A DNA stretch of 57,676 bases from Romboutsia_C sp015668195 (GTDB taxonomy: Bacteria; Bacillota; Clostridia; Peptostreptococcales; Peptostreptococcaceae), in assembly GCF_015668195.1 (NCBI RefSeq), contig NZ_JADPFC010000010.1, positions 1-57,676 on the forward strand, read 5' to 3'. Below the pieces are notes generated by a model. That model had not been told where the DNA came from and searched no databases. It saw only the letters and a program-made list of their open reading frames with translations. Shown here in pieces: positions 27,843 to 37,073 of the stretch (its first letter is position 1; every line of letters starts with the position of its first letter). The position numbers and the translations under genes were made by a program.

Positions 27843-29354
27843 TTAATTAATTTCACCATTTATTATTCTAGTATAAACTAGTGCCTTTGATATTTTTTCT
27901 AAAATATCTTCCTTTTCACTTACTAGTATATTTTCTTTCTCATTCCATACACTATCAAACACTTCATCACATATTTTTTTAAACTCGTTATCTTTAATTA
28001 TTGCATAATCATTTACCTCATCCATAGGATGTGTTTTTATTAACTTTAGATTCTTAGATAGATACATAGATGGACTTAAACCTGAATCAAATTCTTCTAT
28101 GGAGCTATTTTCAATAAGTTTAATTTCTATATTTTCATGTTCTTTTATTATTTTTTCTATATTTTTTATATGCCTTTCCATTTGTTCTAATGTTAATTTT
28201 ACTGGTGTATTAAAAAATGTTATTTCTCCTGTTGATATATACTTCATTAGTTTTGCTTCATAAATTAATACCTTTATGTTAGATTTGTATGTTACATTTT
28301 GTAAAAATGCATTTATTTGGCGTAGCTCTTGTAGTAATTCTTTGTCATTTCCAAATACATCTTCTGCAATTTCTATAAATAAATCAGATGGCATAAAAAA
28401 TTCATTCATAACTCCTAATACCCATTTTAAATCTTGTCCCATTATATATTGTATATAAGTTTTATTCTTTAATAAATCTAGTGGAGTTTCTTTCTCTACA
28501 AGCAATTTACCTTGATTTTTTAATATTTCTTCTAAACTATAATAAACCTCATCTATGATAGCCTTTTCTTTAGACATATTAGTAAATAAGCATTGTCCAT
28601 CGCTTGCAAATATAGCACTATGGAAAATTCTATCCTTTATAACAGCTAAAATATTACTGCTATCTACATTACAGTTATATACTTCAAAATCTAAATTAGG
28701 ATATGTTGTTATCATGTCTATTATAAGTAATGTATTTAGTACCTTATCATTTTGATTTCCTTCAAATCCAGTTAATACCCTTGCTTTCACTTCTTTGTCT
28801 TTTTGTATGCTATATAATGCTGATTTCATTTCTGATATAGAAACTTTGTCATTTCCATTAAGTCTATATAAGTTGGTAGATAATATTAAATCTAATTTAC
28901 TAGATTTACTTATATGCAATATTGCATCCTTTGCTAAATACTGTTTTCTAAGCCTTGGGTTTATATGCATCATACTATTATAATTATCTTCAGAGTGTGT
29001 ACTCTTATATATATTAGAAGAACTTTTTTGTGCCGTAACCATATATGATTCTTTTAAACTTCTTTCTATATATTGAGCTAATACAGTGTCATCTTTTACC
29101 TCTACATCTATTTCAAAGTAGTGTTTAAGCTCTTGCTTTGATGTAGCATTTAAAGATTTAACTATAAACTCTGATGCTATTTTACATATACTAGATATGC
29201 TCTTTTGAGTCGGTAAATTTCTCCCATTAATCCATTTACTTATATAAGATATATCATATCCTAACTCTTTTGCTAATGTACTCTTTTTTTGATTTGATAA
29301 GTAAAGTAGCTTTTCTAATAGTTGACCAAATGCAATATTTTTCAACCTATTCAC
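27843..29354 (-). CDS. XRE-type regulator with long unknown C-terminal region
   Basis: 503 aa. The N-terminal helix-turn-helix (about 20-60, KSTLAKELGYDISYISKWINGRNLPTQKS) is clear. The remaining roughly 440 residues match nothing I recognise: mixed alpha/beta, Leu/Ile/Lys-rich, no membrane segment, with two halves separated near residue 290. It sits between the symporter/amidohydrolase pair and the divergent MFS gene, so it probably controls the locus. The large C-terminus may sense the imported metabolite. Confidence 0.75.
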   Translation of the reverse strand: MNRLKNIAFGQLLEKLLYLSNQKKSTLAKELGYDISYISKWINGRNLPTQKSISSICKIASEFIVKSLNATSKQELKHYFEIDVEVKDDTVLAQYIERSLKESYMVTAQKSSSNIYKSTHSEDNYNSMMHINPRLRKQYLAKDAILHISKSSKLDLILSTNLYRLNGNDKVSISEMKSALYSIQKDKEVKARVLTGFEGNQNDKVLNTLLIIDMITTYPNLDFEVYNCNVDSSNILAVIKDRIFHSAIFASDGQCLFTNMSKEKAIIDEVYYSLEEILKNQGKLLVEKETPLDLLKNKTYIQYIMGQDLKWVLGVMNEFFMPSDLFIEIAEDVFGNDKELLQELRQINAFLQNVTYKSNIKVLIYEAKLMKYISTGEITFFNTPVKLTLEQMERHIKNIEKIIKEHENIEIKLIENSSIEEFDSGLSPSMYLSKNLKLIKTHPMDEVNDYAIIKDNEFKKICDEVFDSVWNEKENILVSEKEDILEKISKALVYTRIINGEIN

Positions 29355-29668
29355 CTTCCTTTTTATTTGCTCGTTCTTTTATGATTTCTTAATATTATTA
29401 TATATTTTATATATTACTATGACTCCATTTTATAGTATATCTGACAATACCATACTAAGTATAAATTAATCAAAGTTGATTTTTAATTGAAGTTATTGAA
29501 TATTCTTGAATCAAGTTTCAACTTTGTTCATCAACCTTCCTTTGTTTTTAATATATCACTTATGATATCCTTTTTCTAGGATATATTTCATTTTAATTTA
29601 TGTTTTTACATTTATATCCATTTTTATGTGTCTATTTACAAAAACAACAACAAAGGAGAAATCATACA
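29355..29668. promoter_or_regulatory. Divergent control region between XRE regulator and MFS gene
   Basis: 314 bp. An inverted pair TCAAAGTTGA (29470-29479) and TCAACTTTG (29518-29526) lies in its middle, a candidate operator for the adjacent regulator. The MFS ribosome site AAAGGAG is at 29652-29658. No certain -10/-35 pair. Confidence 0.3.
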
Positions 29669-30982
29669 ATGAACACTAAAAGTAAAAAATTCGCAACTGG
29701 TTGGTTAATAGTAGTTGCATGTATGCTTATACAAGCTATACCATTTGGCGTTGCTGCAAATATCCAACCACAATTTATGGCTTACATCCTATCTCCTGAT
29801 TCAGGATATGGATTTACACAAGCTGGATTCTCATTAATATTTACATTAGGTACAGTTGTATCTGCTATAGCGTCTCCATTTATAGGAGCAATGTTTAATA
29901 AAGTTAGTGTTAAAACAATGTACTTAATGGGTTCTATACTTTCAGGTGGAGGATTCTTAGCATTCTCTATGTGTAAAGAATTATGGCAATTTTACCTTGT
30001 TGCTGGTATAGTTCAAGTTGGTACAGCTGCTATATCTTCAATCGGGGTTCCTTTATTAATAAATGGATGGTTCGATGAATTATCAAAAGGTAAGGCAATG
30101 GGACTTGCTTTCGCTGGAGGATCTATAGGTAATATATTCCTTCAAAGTATGACTGCTTATTCATTAACTAACTTCGGTATATCTAAATCATACTTTATGT
30201 TTGGTGCTTTATCATTAATTGTAGGTATACCTATAACTTTATTATTCTTAAGAATGCCAAAGAATGATAGCGAAATAGTTAGAGGTAAGAAAAAAGACAA
30301 TGGAAAAGAAGAAAAAGAGCAAAGTACTATTTCAGTTGATTGGGGATACTCTTTAAAAGAAGTTAAAAATGTTAAATTCTTCTGGCTGTTTGCTTTAGGA
30401 TTATTCTTCTTAGGTATGTATGTTTCTGTACTTGCTGTACAATATCCTGCTTACTTAAAGAACTTCTTAAAAGTTGATCCTATGATAGTTGGTATGGTAG
30501 GTTCTACATTCGCTATATTCTCTCTTGGAGGAAACTTATTTGGTGGAGTAATATTTGATAAATTAGGTATAACTAAAGGTCTTATAGTTGCCTTTGCATT
30601 AGCTGGTACTTCTTGCCTAGCTCTAATGAATGCAGGTTTAATACCTATGTTAGCTCCAATATTTGCTGCTTTAAAAGGATTATCAGTATTCGCTTACATG
30701 ATGGGACCTTCTTTACTTGCAGGATCATTCTTCGGTAAAAAAGAGTTCGGTGCTATACTTGGTGTAGTTCAAATATTCTTCGCAGTAGGATTTGCTGCTG
30801 GTTCATCAATATTTGGATTATTAGTTGATAAAATGGGATACAGCATAGCTTGGATATTCGTTTTAGCATTTATAGTTGTATGTTATACAGCTTTAATAAC
30901 TGCTTCTATAGGTATGTCTAAGTTAAACAAAGAAAGAATAGCTAAATTACAAAAGGATGCTTCTTCTCAAGAAGTTGCTTAA
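29669..30982 (+). CDS. MFS transporter, oxalate/formate antiporter (OxlT)-like
   Basis: 437 aa from the ATG at 29669 (AAAGGAG ten bases upstream; the frame opens to 29600 without a ribosome site). Twelve helices with a charged central loop (about 205-235). OFA-family features: GFTQAGFSLIFTLGTVVSAIASPFIGA and GMYVSVLAVQYPAYLKNF. These carriers exchange or take up carboxylates; the substrate is not decidable. It is divergent from the XRE regulator, and its high-expression codon style resembles the amidohydrolase and AGCS copy 1. Confidence 0.88.
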   Translation: MNTKSKKFATGWLIVVACMLIQAIPFGVAANIQPQFMAYILSPDSGYGFTQAGFSLIFTLGTVVSAIASPFIGAMFNKVSVKTMYLMGSILSGGGFLAFSMCKELWQFYLVAGIVQVGTAAISSIGVPLLINGWFDELSKGKAMGLAFAGGSIGNIFLQSMTAYSLTNFGISKSYFMFGALSLIVGIPITLLFLRMPKNDSEIVRGKKKDNGKEEKEQSTISVDWGYSLKEVKNVKFFWLFALGLFFLGMYVSVLAVQYPAYLKNFLKVDPMIVGMVGSTFAIFSLGGNLFGGVIFDKLGITKGLIVAFALAGTSCLALMNAGLIPMLAPIFAALKGLSVFAYMMGPSLLAGSFFGKKEFGAILGVVQIFFAVGFAAGSSIFGLLVDKMGYSIAWIFVLAFIVVCYTALITASIGMSKLNKERIAKLQKDASSQEVA

Positions 30983-30991
30983 TAATAATTT

Positions 30992-31018
30992 AAAGGAGTG
31001 TATTTTATACACTCCTTT
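30992..31018. terminator. Terminator of the MFS gene, between convergent genes
   Basis: Perfect 11-bp stem AAAGGAGTGTA / TACACTCCTTT, 5-nt loop, followed by TTATTTTAT on the plus strand. Confidence 0.9.
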
Positions 31019-31069
31019 TATTTTATGCATATATAAATTTTATATTTAAACTTGGTTTAAATTATACTT

Positions 31070-32389
31070 TTACGCAACCTTCCTAATTTTTGATGTTCTT
31101 ATTTTATATTTTTTCCATTCAAATTCTGTGAACATAGCAAGTGCCATAATGTTAATAGATGTTGAAATAAATAATAATATCTCCAATAATAAAAATACTA
31201 ATTCTACATTAAATACTGATAATGCACCTCCTAATATTAATAAACTTACATAAACAAGATAATTATTTTTAATATTAAAATTAGCTACATTTATAAGTAC
31301 AAGATATCCTCCCAATAAAGTAGTTAATGCAGATAAGGCTATAAATGTAAATAGTATTAATATCCCAAATTTACCCGTTACACTAATTATAGTATCAAAG
31401 TATGACACTAACTTCTCGTATCCATTAACTGAAAAATTTATTATTCCTTTACTAAGTCCATAAGATGCTATATATGAAGTAACTAACACTGATATAACAA
31501 TAAGTACAGTTGTTAGTATAGAAGATATTAAAGCAGCTTCTCTTGGCTTAGAATTTGATTTCATAGATGCTAATGCAAGTGTTCCAAGACCTGGTTCTGC
31601 TATTTGTATAACTCTCTGAAGTCCAAATATAAGACCTAATGGTATTCCAAATAACACCGATACAGGATTTTTAAATCCTATAATAATACGTTCTATAAAT
31701 ATAGGTATATACTCTTGTGTTTTATAAAGAAATATGAAAAATGATAATAAATAAGTTGAAAATGATAGTATTACCATAGTTACTAAAATTTTTAAAAATA
31801 TACTTTGTCTGTTTTTAAGTATAATGGTAATTAATATAATTATTACTGGAATAACAATATACATATATCTTTGTATTTCACTAAATTCCAAATTTACTAT
31901 TTCATTTATACTAGTGGTTACTACTGCATCTATTCCACTTAACTGTATTCCCCCTATAGCAAATATGTACAATAAAACTAAAGATGCAACATATAATTTT
32001 GAGGCTTTATTTGATATAAATGCTTCTATATATTCTTTTGGTTGCATTCTCACAACTTTAGATATTAAAGTTTCACAATATGATATAGGTATTAATATTA
32101 TAGATCCAAGTAGTGCCCATATAGCAATTGATTCAACATATATTTGCCCACTTATAGAAAGTTTACTAAGCCCCGTCAAAAAACCAACGACTGTTCCTGT
32201 TCCCATCATAGTACCCAAAGCTACGGTACTTTGTGGAATTATGTACTTGTAATTTATTTTCCCCTTTGTTGTAATTCGTTGCCTTATGTTAAAAAAAACT
32301 TGCAAACATATATATGTCCCAAGTAAAAGCAAAAAAGGTATAAACATAGGCCAAACAACATTAGATACTACCCTTGCAATATACTCCAT
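31070..32389 (-). CDS. AGCS family sodium:amino-acid symporter (copy 2)
   Basis: 439 aa from the ATG at 32389 (AAAGGAG nine bases upstream; a longer frame to 32431 lacks a ribosome site). A clear paralog of the symporter at 26070-27425 (GTMMGTGTVVGFLTGLSKLS and GSIILIPISYCETL against matching stretches), but more divergent, Ile-rich and in low-expression codon style. It follows the PHP phosphatase gene across a hairpin. Confidence 0.88.
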   Translation of the reverse strand: MEYIARVVSNVVWPMFIPFLLLLGTYICLQVFFNIRQRITTKGKINYKYIIPQSTVALGTMMGTGTVVGFLTGLSKLSISGQIYVESIAIWALLGSIILIPISYCETLISKVVRMQPKEYIEAFISNKASKLYVASLVLLYIFAIGGIQLSGIDAVVTTSINEIVNLEFSEIQRYMYIVIPVIIILITIILKNRQSIFLKILVTMVILSFSTYLLSFFIFLYKTQEYIPIFIERIIIGFKNPVSVLFGIPLGLIFGLQRVIQIAEPGLGTLALASMKSNSKPREAALISSILTTVLIVISVLVTSYIASYGLSKGIINFSVNGYEKLVSYFDTIISVTGKFGILILFTFIALSALTTLLGGYLVLINVANFNIKNNYLVYVSLLILGGALSVFNVELVFLLLEILLFISTSINIMALAMFTEFEWKKYKIRTSKIRKVA

Positions 32390-32423
32390 GCCAACTCTCT
32401 CCTTTAAATTAAAGCATAATAAA

Positions 32424-32449
32424 AGTAACACTTATCAATAAGTGTTACT
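32424..32449 (-). terminator. Hairpin upstream of AGCS copy 2 (terminator or attenuator)
   Basis: A perfect 12-bp inverted repeat AGTAACACTTAT / ATAAGTGTTACT followed on the minus strand by TTTTATTATG. It lies 90 bp past the PHP gene stop and only 35 bp before the symporter start, so it either ends the PHP transcript or controls read-through into the symporter. Confidence 0.65.
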
Positions 32450-32538
32450 CTTATATTATACTATATTTTGAATATTGTTTGTCCTTCTTTTATACTCTTT
32501 ATTTTCTAAATTTACTTAACTTTAAGCTATTATATTAT

Positions 32539-33249
32539 TTATAAATTTAAAAACTCTATTATACTTTCTTCATTGTAGTTTATAACTAACTCTTTGGGAA
32601 ATTTTACATCATTTATTACCTTCTCAGAATATGGGAATTTTCCTACATCATAAGATATATGTGCATCACTTCCAAGTATCACTTTTACATTGTATTTTTT
32701 ACAATATTCAAGTAGTTTAACTACATTCTCCCAAGCTCCTTGTCTAAAAGTCGTCGGCTTTAAAGATGAATTATTTATTTCTAATGCTATATTTTTCTCT
32801 TTTGCCTTTTTTACTACTTTTTCATAATCAACTGGATATCTACTATCATCTAAATGTCCTATTATCTTAACTTTTAATTTATCCATTACATTAAGTACAG
32901 CTTGTGTATTTTCTTCTATAGTTCCAGCATCTATACATGGTGTATGTAAGCTAGCTATGACATAGTCTATATGTGTAAGCATATCATCATCTACATCTGT
33001 ATTTCCTTCAAAATCTATAATATTTGCTTCTATTCCTCTAAGTACTCTAAGTCCATTTACTTCTTTCGGTATACAATAAATATTATGGAAATAATATGGA
33101 TGAGGTCCACCTGGCATATTTGGCGCATGTTCTGACAATCCTAAATATTTTAATCCATTGTCAATTGCTGATTGTATATTTTCTTGTACTGTACTATATG
33201 CATGTCCACTTACTAGTGTATGTGTATGTAAATCTATTAATGCTTTCAT
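32539..33249 (-). CDS. PHP-domain phosphatase (YcdX-like)
   Basis: 236 aa. PHP metal motifs: DLHTHTLVSGHAYST, GLSEHAPNMPGG, GIEANIIDFEG, ASLHTPC, GHLDDSRYPVD, and ILGSDAHISYDVG near the end. The architecture is that of YcdX, a trinuclear-metal phosphatase; the physiological substrate is not known. Histidinol phosphatase is a less likely alternative, since no his genes are nearby. Confidence 0.9.
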   Translation of the reverse strand: MKALIDLHTHTLVSGHAYSTVQENIQSAIDNGLKYLGLSEHAPNMPGGPHPYYFHNIYCIPKEVNGLRVLRGIEANIIDFEGNTDVDDDMLTHIDYVIASLHTPCIDAGTIEENTQAVLNVMDKLKVKIIGHLDDSRYPVDYEKVVKKAKEKNIALEINNSSLKPTTFRQGAWENVVKLLEYCKKYNVKVILGSDAHISYDVGKFPYSEKVINDVKFPKELVINYNEESIIEFLNL

Positions 33250-33442
33250 TAAAATTCTCCCTATAAATTATAATTTTTTCTGTGTTATTTTCTTAAATAA
33301 AAACCATAATGATATTATTATAATTAAATTTAATACTACTAAACTCATTATTCCCAAAAAATCAAATCCTATAAAAATACAGATTTAAAACTTTCGTTAT
33401 CTGGTGTAATCACTCTATCTCCCTTAAATATCATATAGTTAA

Positions 33443-33467
33443 AGCCACATTGTTAAACAACATGGCT
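33443..33467 (-). terminator. Terminator of the S1-domain protein gene
   Basis: A 12-bp stem that is continuous only in minus-strand RNA, where two G-U wobbles replace what would be mismatches in plus-strand RNA. This fixes its orientation as the end of the minus-strand gene at 33480. Confidence 0.65.
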
Positions 33468-33479
33468 CTTTGTATAATG

Positions 33480-34745
33480 TTATTTTTTTAAATCTTTAAA
33501 TTTATCTTTAAATAATTCACCTAATGAACCTAATGATTCTTCAACTTCTAAAAATTCTGAGTAATCTTCTTCTGGTTCTTTAGTAGCTTCTTTTATAGAT
33601 AATATCATTTTTCTATTCTTTGGCTTAAATTCTATAACCATAGCGCTAACTTCATCACCAACATTTACTACATTATTAACTCTCATAACTCTTTCTTCAC
33701 TTAATTCAGATATCGGTAAGAATGCTTCTACGCCTTCTCTTATCTTAACAATAGCACCCTTTTCTATAGTTCTAACTACAGTTCCAGTTATTATATCATC
33801 TAATTGTACTTCTTGTTTTATTAATTCCCATGGATCATTATTTATATCTTTTAATGCTAATGCAAACTTTTTATTTTCTTTATCTATATCTAATACATAA
33901 ACTTGTACTTCTTGTCCTTCTTGAATTACATCTTCTACAGACTCTACTCTTTCCCAAGATAAGTTGTTTTGATGAAGTAACCCTTCTATTCCTCCAATAT
34001 CAACGAAAGCTCCATAAGGCATCATTTTTACAACTTTACCTTCTCTTTTCTGTCCAACTTCTAAAGATTCAAATAAAGCTTCTTTATCAGCTTTAACTTT
34101 TGCTATATGAGCTTCTCTTTCAGCTTTAACTCTAGCTCTTTCAGCTTCTTTTTCCGCCTTTATTCTTGCTCTTCTTTCTTCTCTTTCTTTGTCTATTCTT
34201 TCTTGTAATACTTCTCTATGACTAGCCACTAATCTATTTTTCTTTAAATCTAGTTCTTTTATATATACTTCTAAATTACGTCCAACATACTCTTTTGTAT
34301 CATTTACAAACTTAGTATCTAATTGAGATATTGGTATAAATAACGTTTGCGTTTTATAAGTAGCAAATACTCCTCTTTCTATGTTTTTATTTACATTAAC
34401 AGTTATTATTCTATGTTCATTATGTATTTTTTCTAACTCTTTTATGTCTGCTTCTTTATCTAATCTTAATTTTGATAATTGTATTGTTCCATCTTTATGG
34501 TTAACCTTTGTTATAACAGCACTTATTTCATCTCCTACATTATATACATCACTAGTATATTTTCCTTTAGGAATATTTAATTCATTTGTAGGGATTATCC
34601 CATCAAATCCAAAGTTAAGTTCTAAGCTAACACCATCATTACTAACCTTAGATATTTTACCATTTATAGTTTCCCCAACTTTTATGTTATTTAATTCTTT
34701 TTCTTGTTGTTCTAAAAGTTCTTGCATTGATAAATTATTCGTCAT
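33480..34745 (-). CDS. S1 RNA-binding domain protein (ribosomal protein S1-like)
   Basis: 421 aa. Four S1 modules: about 18-88, a weaker one at about 95-165, about 222-295 (GKVVKMMPYGAFVDIGGIEG) and about 305-375. Between the second and third lies a highly charged alternating Glu/Arg/Lys helix of some 50 residues (about 168-215), predicted coiled coil. Clostridial proteins of this kind are often labelled S1, but here it is shorter than enteric S1 and the charged helix is distinctive. Likely role: mRNA binding in translation. Confidence 0.85.
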   Translation of the reverse strand: MTNNLSMQELLEQQEKELNNIKVGETINGKISKVSNDGVSLELNFGFDGIIPTNELNIPKGKYTSDVYNVGDEISAVITKVNHKDGTIQLSKLRLDKEADIKELEKIHNEHRIITVNVNKNIERGVFATYKTQTLFIPISQLDTKFVNDTKEYVGRNLEVYIKELDLKKNRLVASHREVLQERIDKEREERRARIKAEKEAERARVKAEREAHIAKVKADKEALFESLEVGQKREGKVVKMMPYGAFVDIGGIEGLLHQNNLSWERVESVEDVIQEGQEVQVYVLDIDKENKKFALALKDINNDPWELIKQEVQLDDIITGTVVRTIEKGAIVKIREGVEAFLPISELSEERVMRVNNVVNVGDEVSAMVIEFKPKNRKMILSIKEATKEPEEDYSEFLEVEESLGSLGELFKDKFKDLKK

Positions 34746-34867
34746 AGTTATAAACTTCCTTTCATAATAAATATCATATATGAATATTATACCATTAATA
34801 TTTCAAATACTTATATTTTTCTTGCAACATTTTAAAGTTATATACTAAATTTTAAAAATATATTATT

Positions 34868-35563
34868 TTATAAAATAACTTCTACAGCTTCCTTTATGAC
34901 TATCCCTTCTTTATCCACATTACAATCATAAGATACTATATTTACACCTTTTTCCCTTGCTCTTTTTAATGCTTCCCAAAGTTCATAGTGCATTTTTTTA
35001 TTAGGTGTAAAATATTTTACATTATCCATCTGAACTAAAAAAAATATATAGCACTCATATCCATCGTCTTTTGCTTTTATTAATTCATTTATATGCTTTA
35101 CTCCTCTTTCTGTTTTAGCATCAGGAAACATTACTACACCATTCTCTTCTAGTGTTACTCCCTTTATCTCTATAAATACCTTTTTATTTTTAGTTTCTAA
35201 ATATATATCAAATCTTGAATCATGATATTTCTGTTCAGGCTTAATGTAAGTTATTTCTTCATTAAGACCAGGAAGTTGTATTAAATCATTCTCTAGTGCT
35301 TCGTATACTACCTTATTTGGTACCTGAGAATCCATATTTATTAGCCGCTCTCCTTTTTCAACTGCAACTAGTGAATACTTTGTTTTTCTATTTGGATTAT
35401 CACTTTCTTCTAAATATACAGTGCAACCTTCTATTAATAGCTCTTTACATCTTCCTGTATTTTTAACGTGTACTTTTTCTACTTTTCCATCTATATCACA
35501 ATAAGCTATAAATCTATTTGGCCTTTCTATAAATTTACCCTTTACGATTTTATTATACTTCAT
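34868..35563 (-). CDS. sfsA: DNA/RNA nuclease SfsA
   Basis: 231 aa, the standard length. Motifs RPNRFIAYCDIDGKVEKVHVKNTGRCKELL (OB-like N-terminus), RFDIYLE...VFIEIKGVTLEENG (PD-(D/E)XK-type catalytic block) and FPDAKTERGVKHI. E. coli SfsA was first linked to sugar fermentation and shows nuclease activity. Stand-alone gene here. Confidence 0.95.
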   Translation of the reverse strand: MKYNKIVKGKFIERPNRFIAYCDIDGKVEKVHVKNTGRCKELLIEGCTVYLEESDNPNRKTKYSLVAVEKGERLINMDSQVPNKVVYEALENDLIQLPGLNEEITYIKPEQKYHDSRFDIYLETKNKKVFIEIKGVTLEENGVVMFPDAKTERGVKHINELIKAKDDGYECYIFFLVQMDNVKYFTPNKKMHYELWEALKRAREKGVNIVSYDCNVDKEGIVIKEAVEVIL

Positions 35564-35623
35564 ATGTCTCTCCTTAATGAAAATTCAATTTGATTGCATT
35601 AATTATTTATAAATATTTACAAT

Positions 35624-35665
35624 AAAAAATCTCTCATAAATATATATATCCATAAGAGATTTTTT
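35624..35665 (-). terminator. Terminator of the MATE transporter gene
   Basis: Stem AAAAAATCTCT / AGAGATTTTTT with a long AT-rich loop, immediately past the stop on the minus strand. Confidence 0.8.
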
Positions 35666-35672
35666 AACTCTA

Positions 35673-37073
35673 TTAATTTGTATTTAAGCTTTCTTTACCA
35701 TTAGTATTAATGCTTTTACTTTCTATATTGCTTAAATTTTTCTTATAAAATACCATAAAGCATATTGCTGTTGTTAAAACTGCCGTTATATCTGCTATAG
35801 GCTGTGCTAAAAGCACTGCAAATAACTTATCTTCTATAAATGTTGGTAATATATATATTAATGGTATTAATAAAATTACTTTTCTAAGTAATGCTAAAAA
35901 CAGAGAAATTTTGGCTTGCCCAAGTGCAAGTAATGTATTTTGGCATGCTACCTGTATACCAAATATAGTTATTCCAACGAAGTAAATTCTTATACTCCAT
36001 ACTGTTATTTCAATTAATTTTGGATCACTATTGAATATCCTAACAAACATCTCTGGCATTATCATAAGTGCTGTGCACATTGTTGCAGTGTATCCTAAAG
36101 TAATTAATACAGTTAACTTAAAAGTCTTTTTAACTCTATCAATTTGTTTTGCTCCATAGTTGTAACTCATTATAGGTTGAGAACCTTGAGTAACCCCCAT
36201 TGTCGGAAGCATTATTATCTGCATTATACTACTCATTATAGTCATTGCACCTACAGCTAAGTCTCCACCATACATTTGAAGCTTTGTATTTAATGTTATT
36301 AAAACTAAACTCTCCGTAGCTTGCATTATAAATGGTGCAACTCCAAGTCCCATTACTCTTCCCATTATTCTAAAATCTATTTTTAAGTATTTTTTTCTTA
36401 TTCTTAATATTGTCTTTTTTCCTAGTAAGAATCTTAGTACCCACATTGCTGATACTGCTTGAGAGATAACTGTAGCTGTAGCAGCACCCTTAACACCCAT
36501 ATCTAATCCAAATATTAATATTGGATCAAGTATTATATTCATAGCCGCACCTATAGATACTGTCATCATACCTATTTTTGCGAAACCTTGTGTATTTATA
36601 AATGGATTCATACCAAGTGCCATAAGAACAAATATAGTTCCTATTAGATATATACTTAAGTAATCCATTGCATAACCTATAGTAGCTTCACTTGCTCCAA
36701 ATGCCCAAAGTAATGGTTCTTTAAATATTAAAAATACTACAGTTAGTAAGATTGCTAATAGTACAAGTGTAGAAAAGCTATTACTCATTATCTTTTCTGC
36801 GCCATCATTATCCTTTTCACCCATTTTTATTGCAGCTAATGGAGCTCCCCCCATACCTACTAAAGCCGCGAAAGCTGCTACTATTAATGTTATTGGAAAT
36901 GCAACTCCAACACCAGCCATCGCTATATCTCCACCTTGCATTCTCCCTATAAATATTCTATCAACTATATTGTATAGTACATTTACCAGTTGAGCTACTA
37001 TTGCAGGTGTTGCTAGCTTAAATATCAATTTAGGAATGCTTCCCTTTCCCAAATCCGTGACATTATTACTCAT
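35673..37073 (-). CDS. MATE family efflux transporter
   Basis: 466 aa, twelve helices in two halves. N-terminal GSIPKLIFKLATPAIVAQLVNVLYNIVDRIFIG and GVGVAFPITL are typical of the DinF/NorM-like bacterial MATE branch. It is predicted to export organic cations or drugs in exchange for Na+ or H+. Single gene; substrate unknown. Confidence 0.93.
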   Translation of the reverse strand: MSNNVTDLGKGSIPKLIFKLATPAIVAQLVNVLYNIVDRIFIGRMQGGDIAMAGVGVAFPITLIVAAFAALVGMGGAPLAAIKMGEKDNDGAEKIMSNSFSTLVLLAILLTVVFLIFKEPLLWAFGASEATIGYAMDYLSIYLIGTIFVLMALGMNPFINTQGFAKIGMMTVSIGAAMNIILDPILIFGLDMGVKGAATATVISQAVSAMWVLRFLLGKKTILRIRKKYLKIDFRIMGRVMGLGVAPFIMQATESLVLITLNTKLQMYGGDLAVGAMTIMSSIMQIIMLPTMGVTQGSQPIMSYNYGAKQIDRVKKTFKLTVLITLGYTATMCTALMIMPEMFVRIFNSDPKLIEITVWSIRIYFVGITIFGIQVACQNTLLALGQAKISLFLALLRKVILLIPLIYILPTFIEDKLFAVLLAQPIADITAVLTTAICFMVFYKKNLSNIESKSINTNGKESLNTN

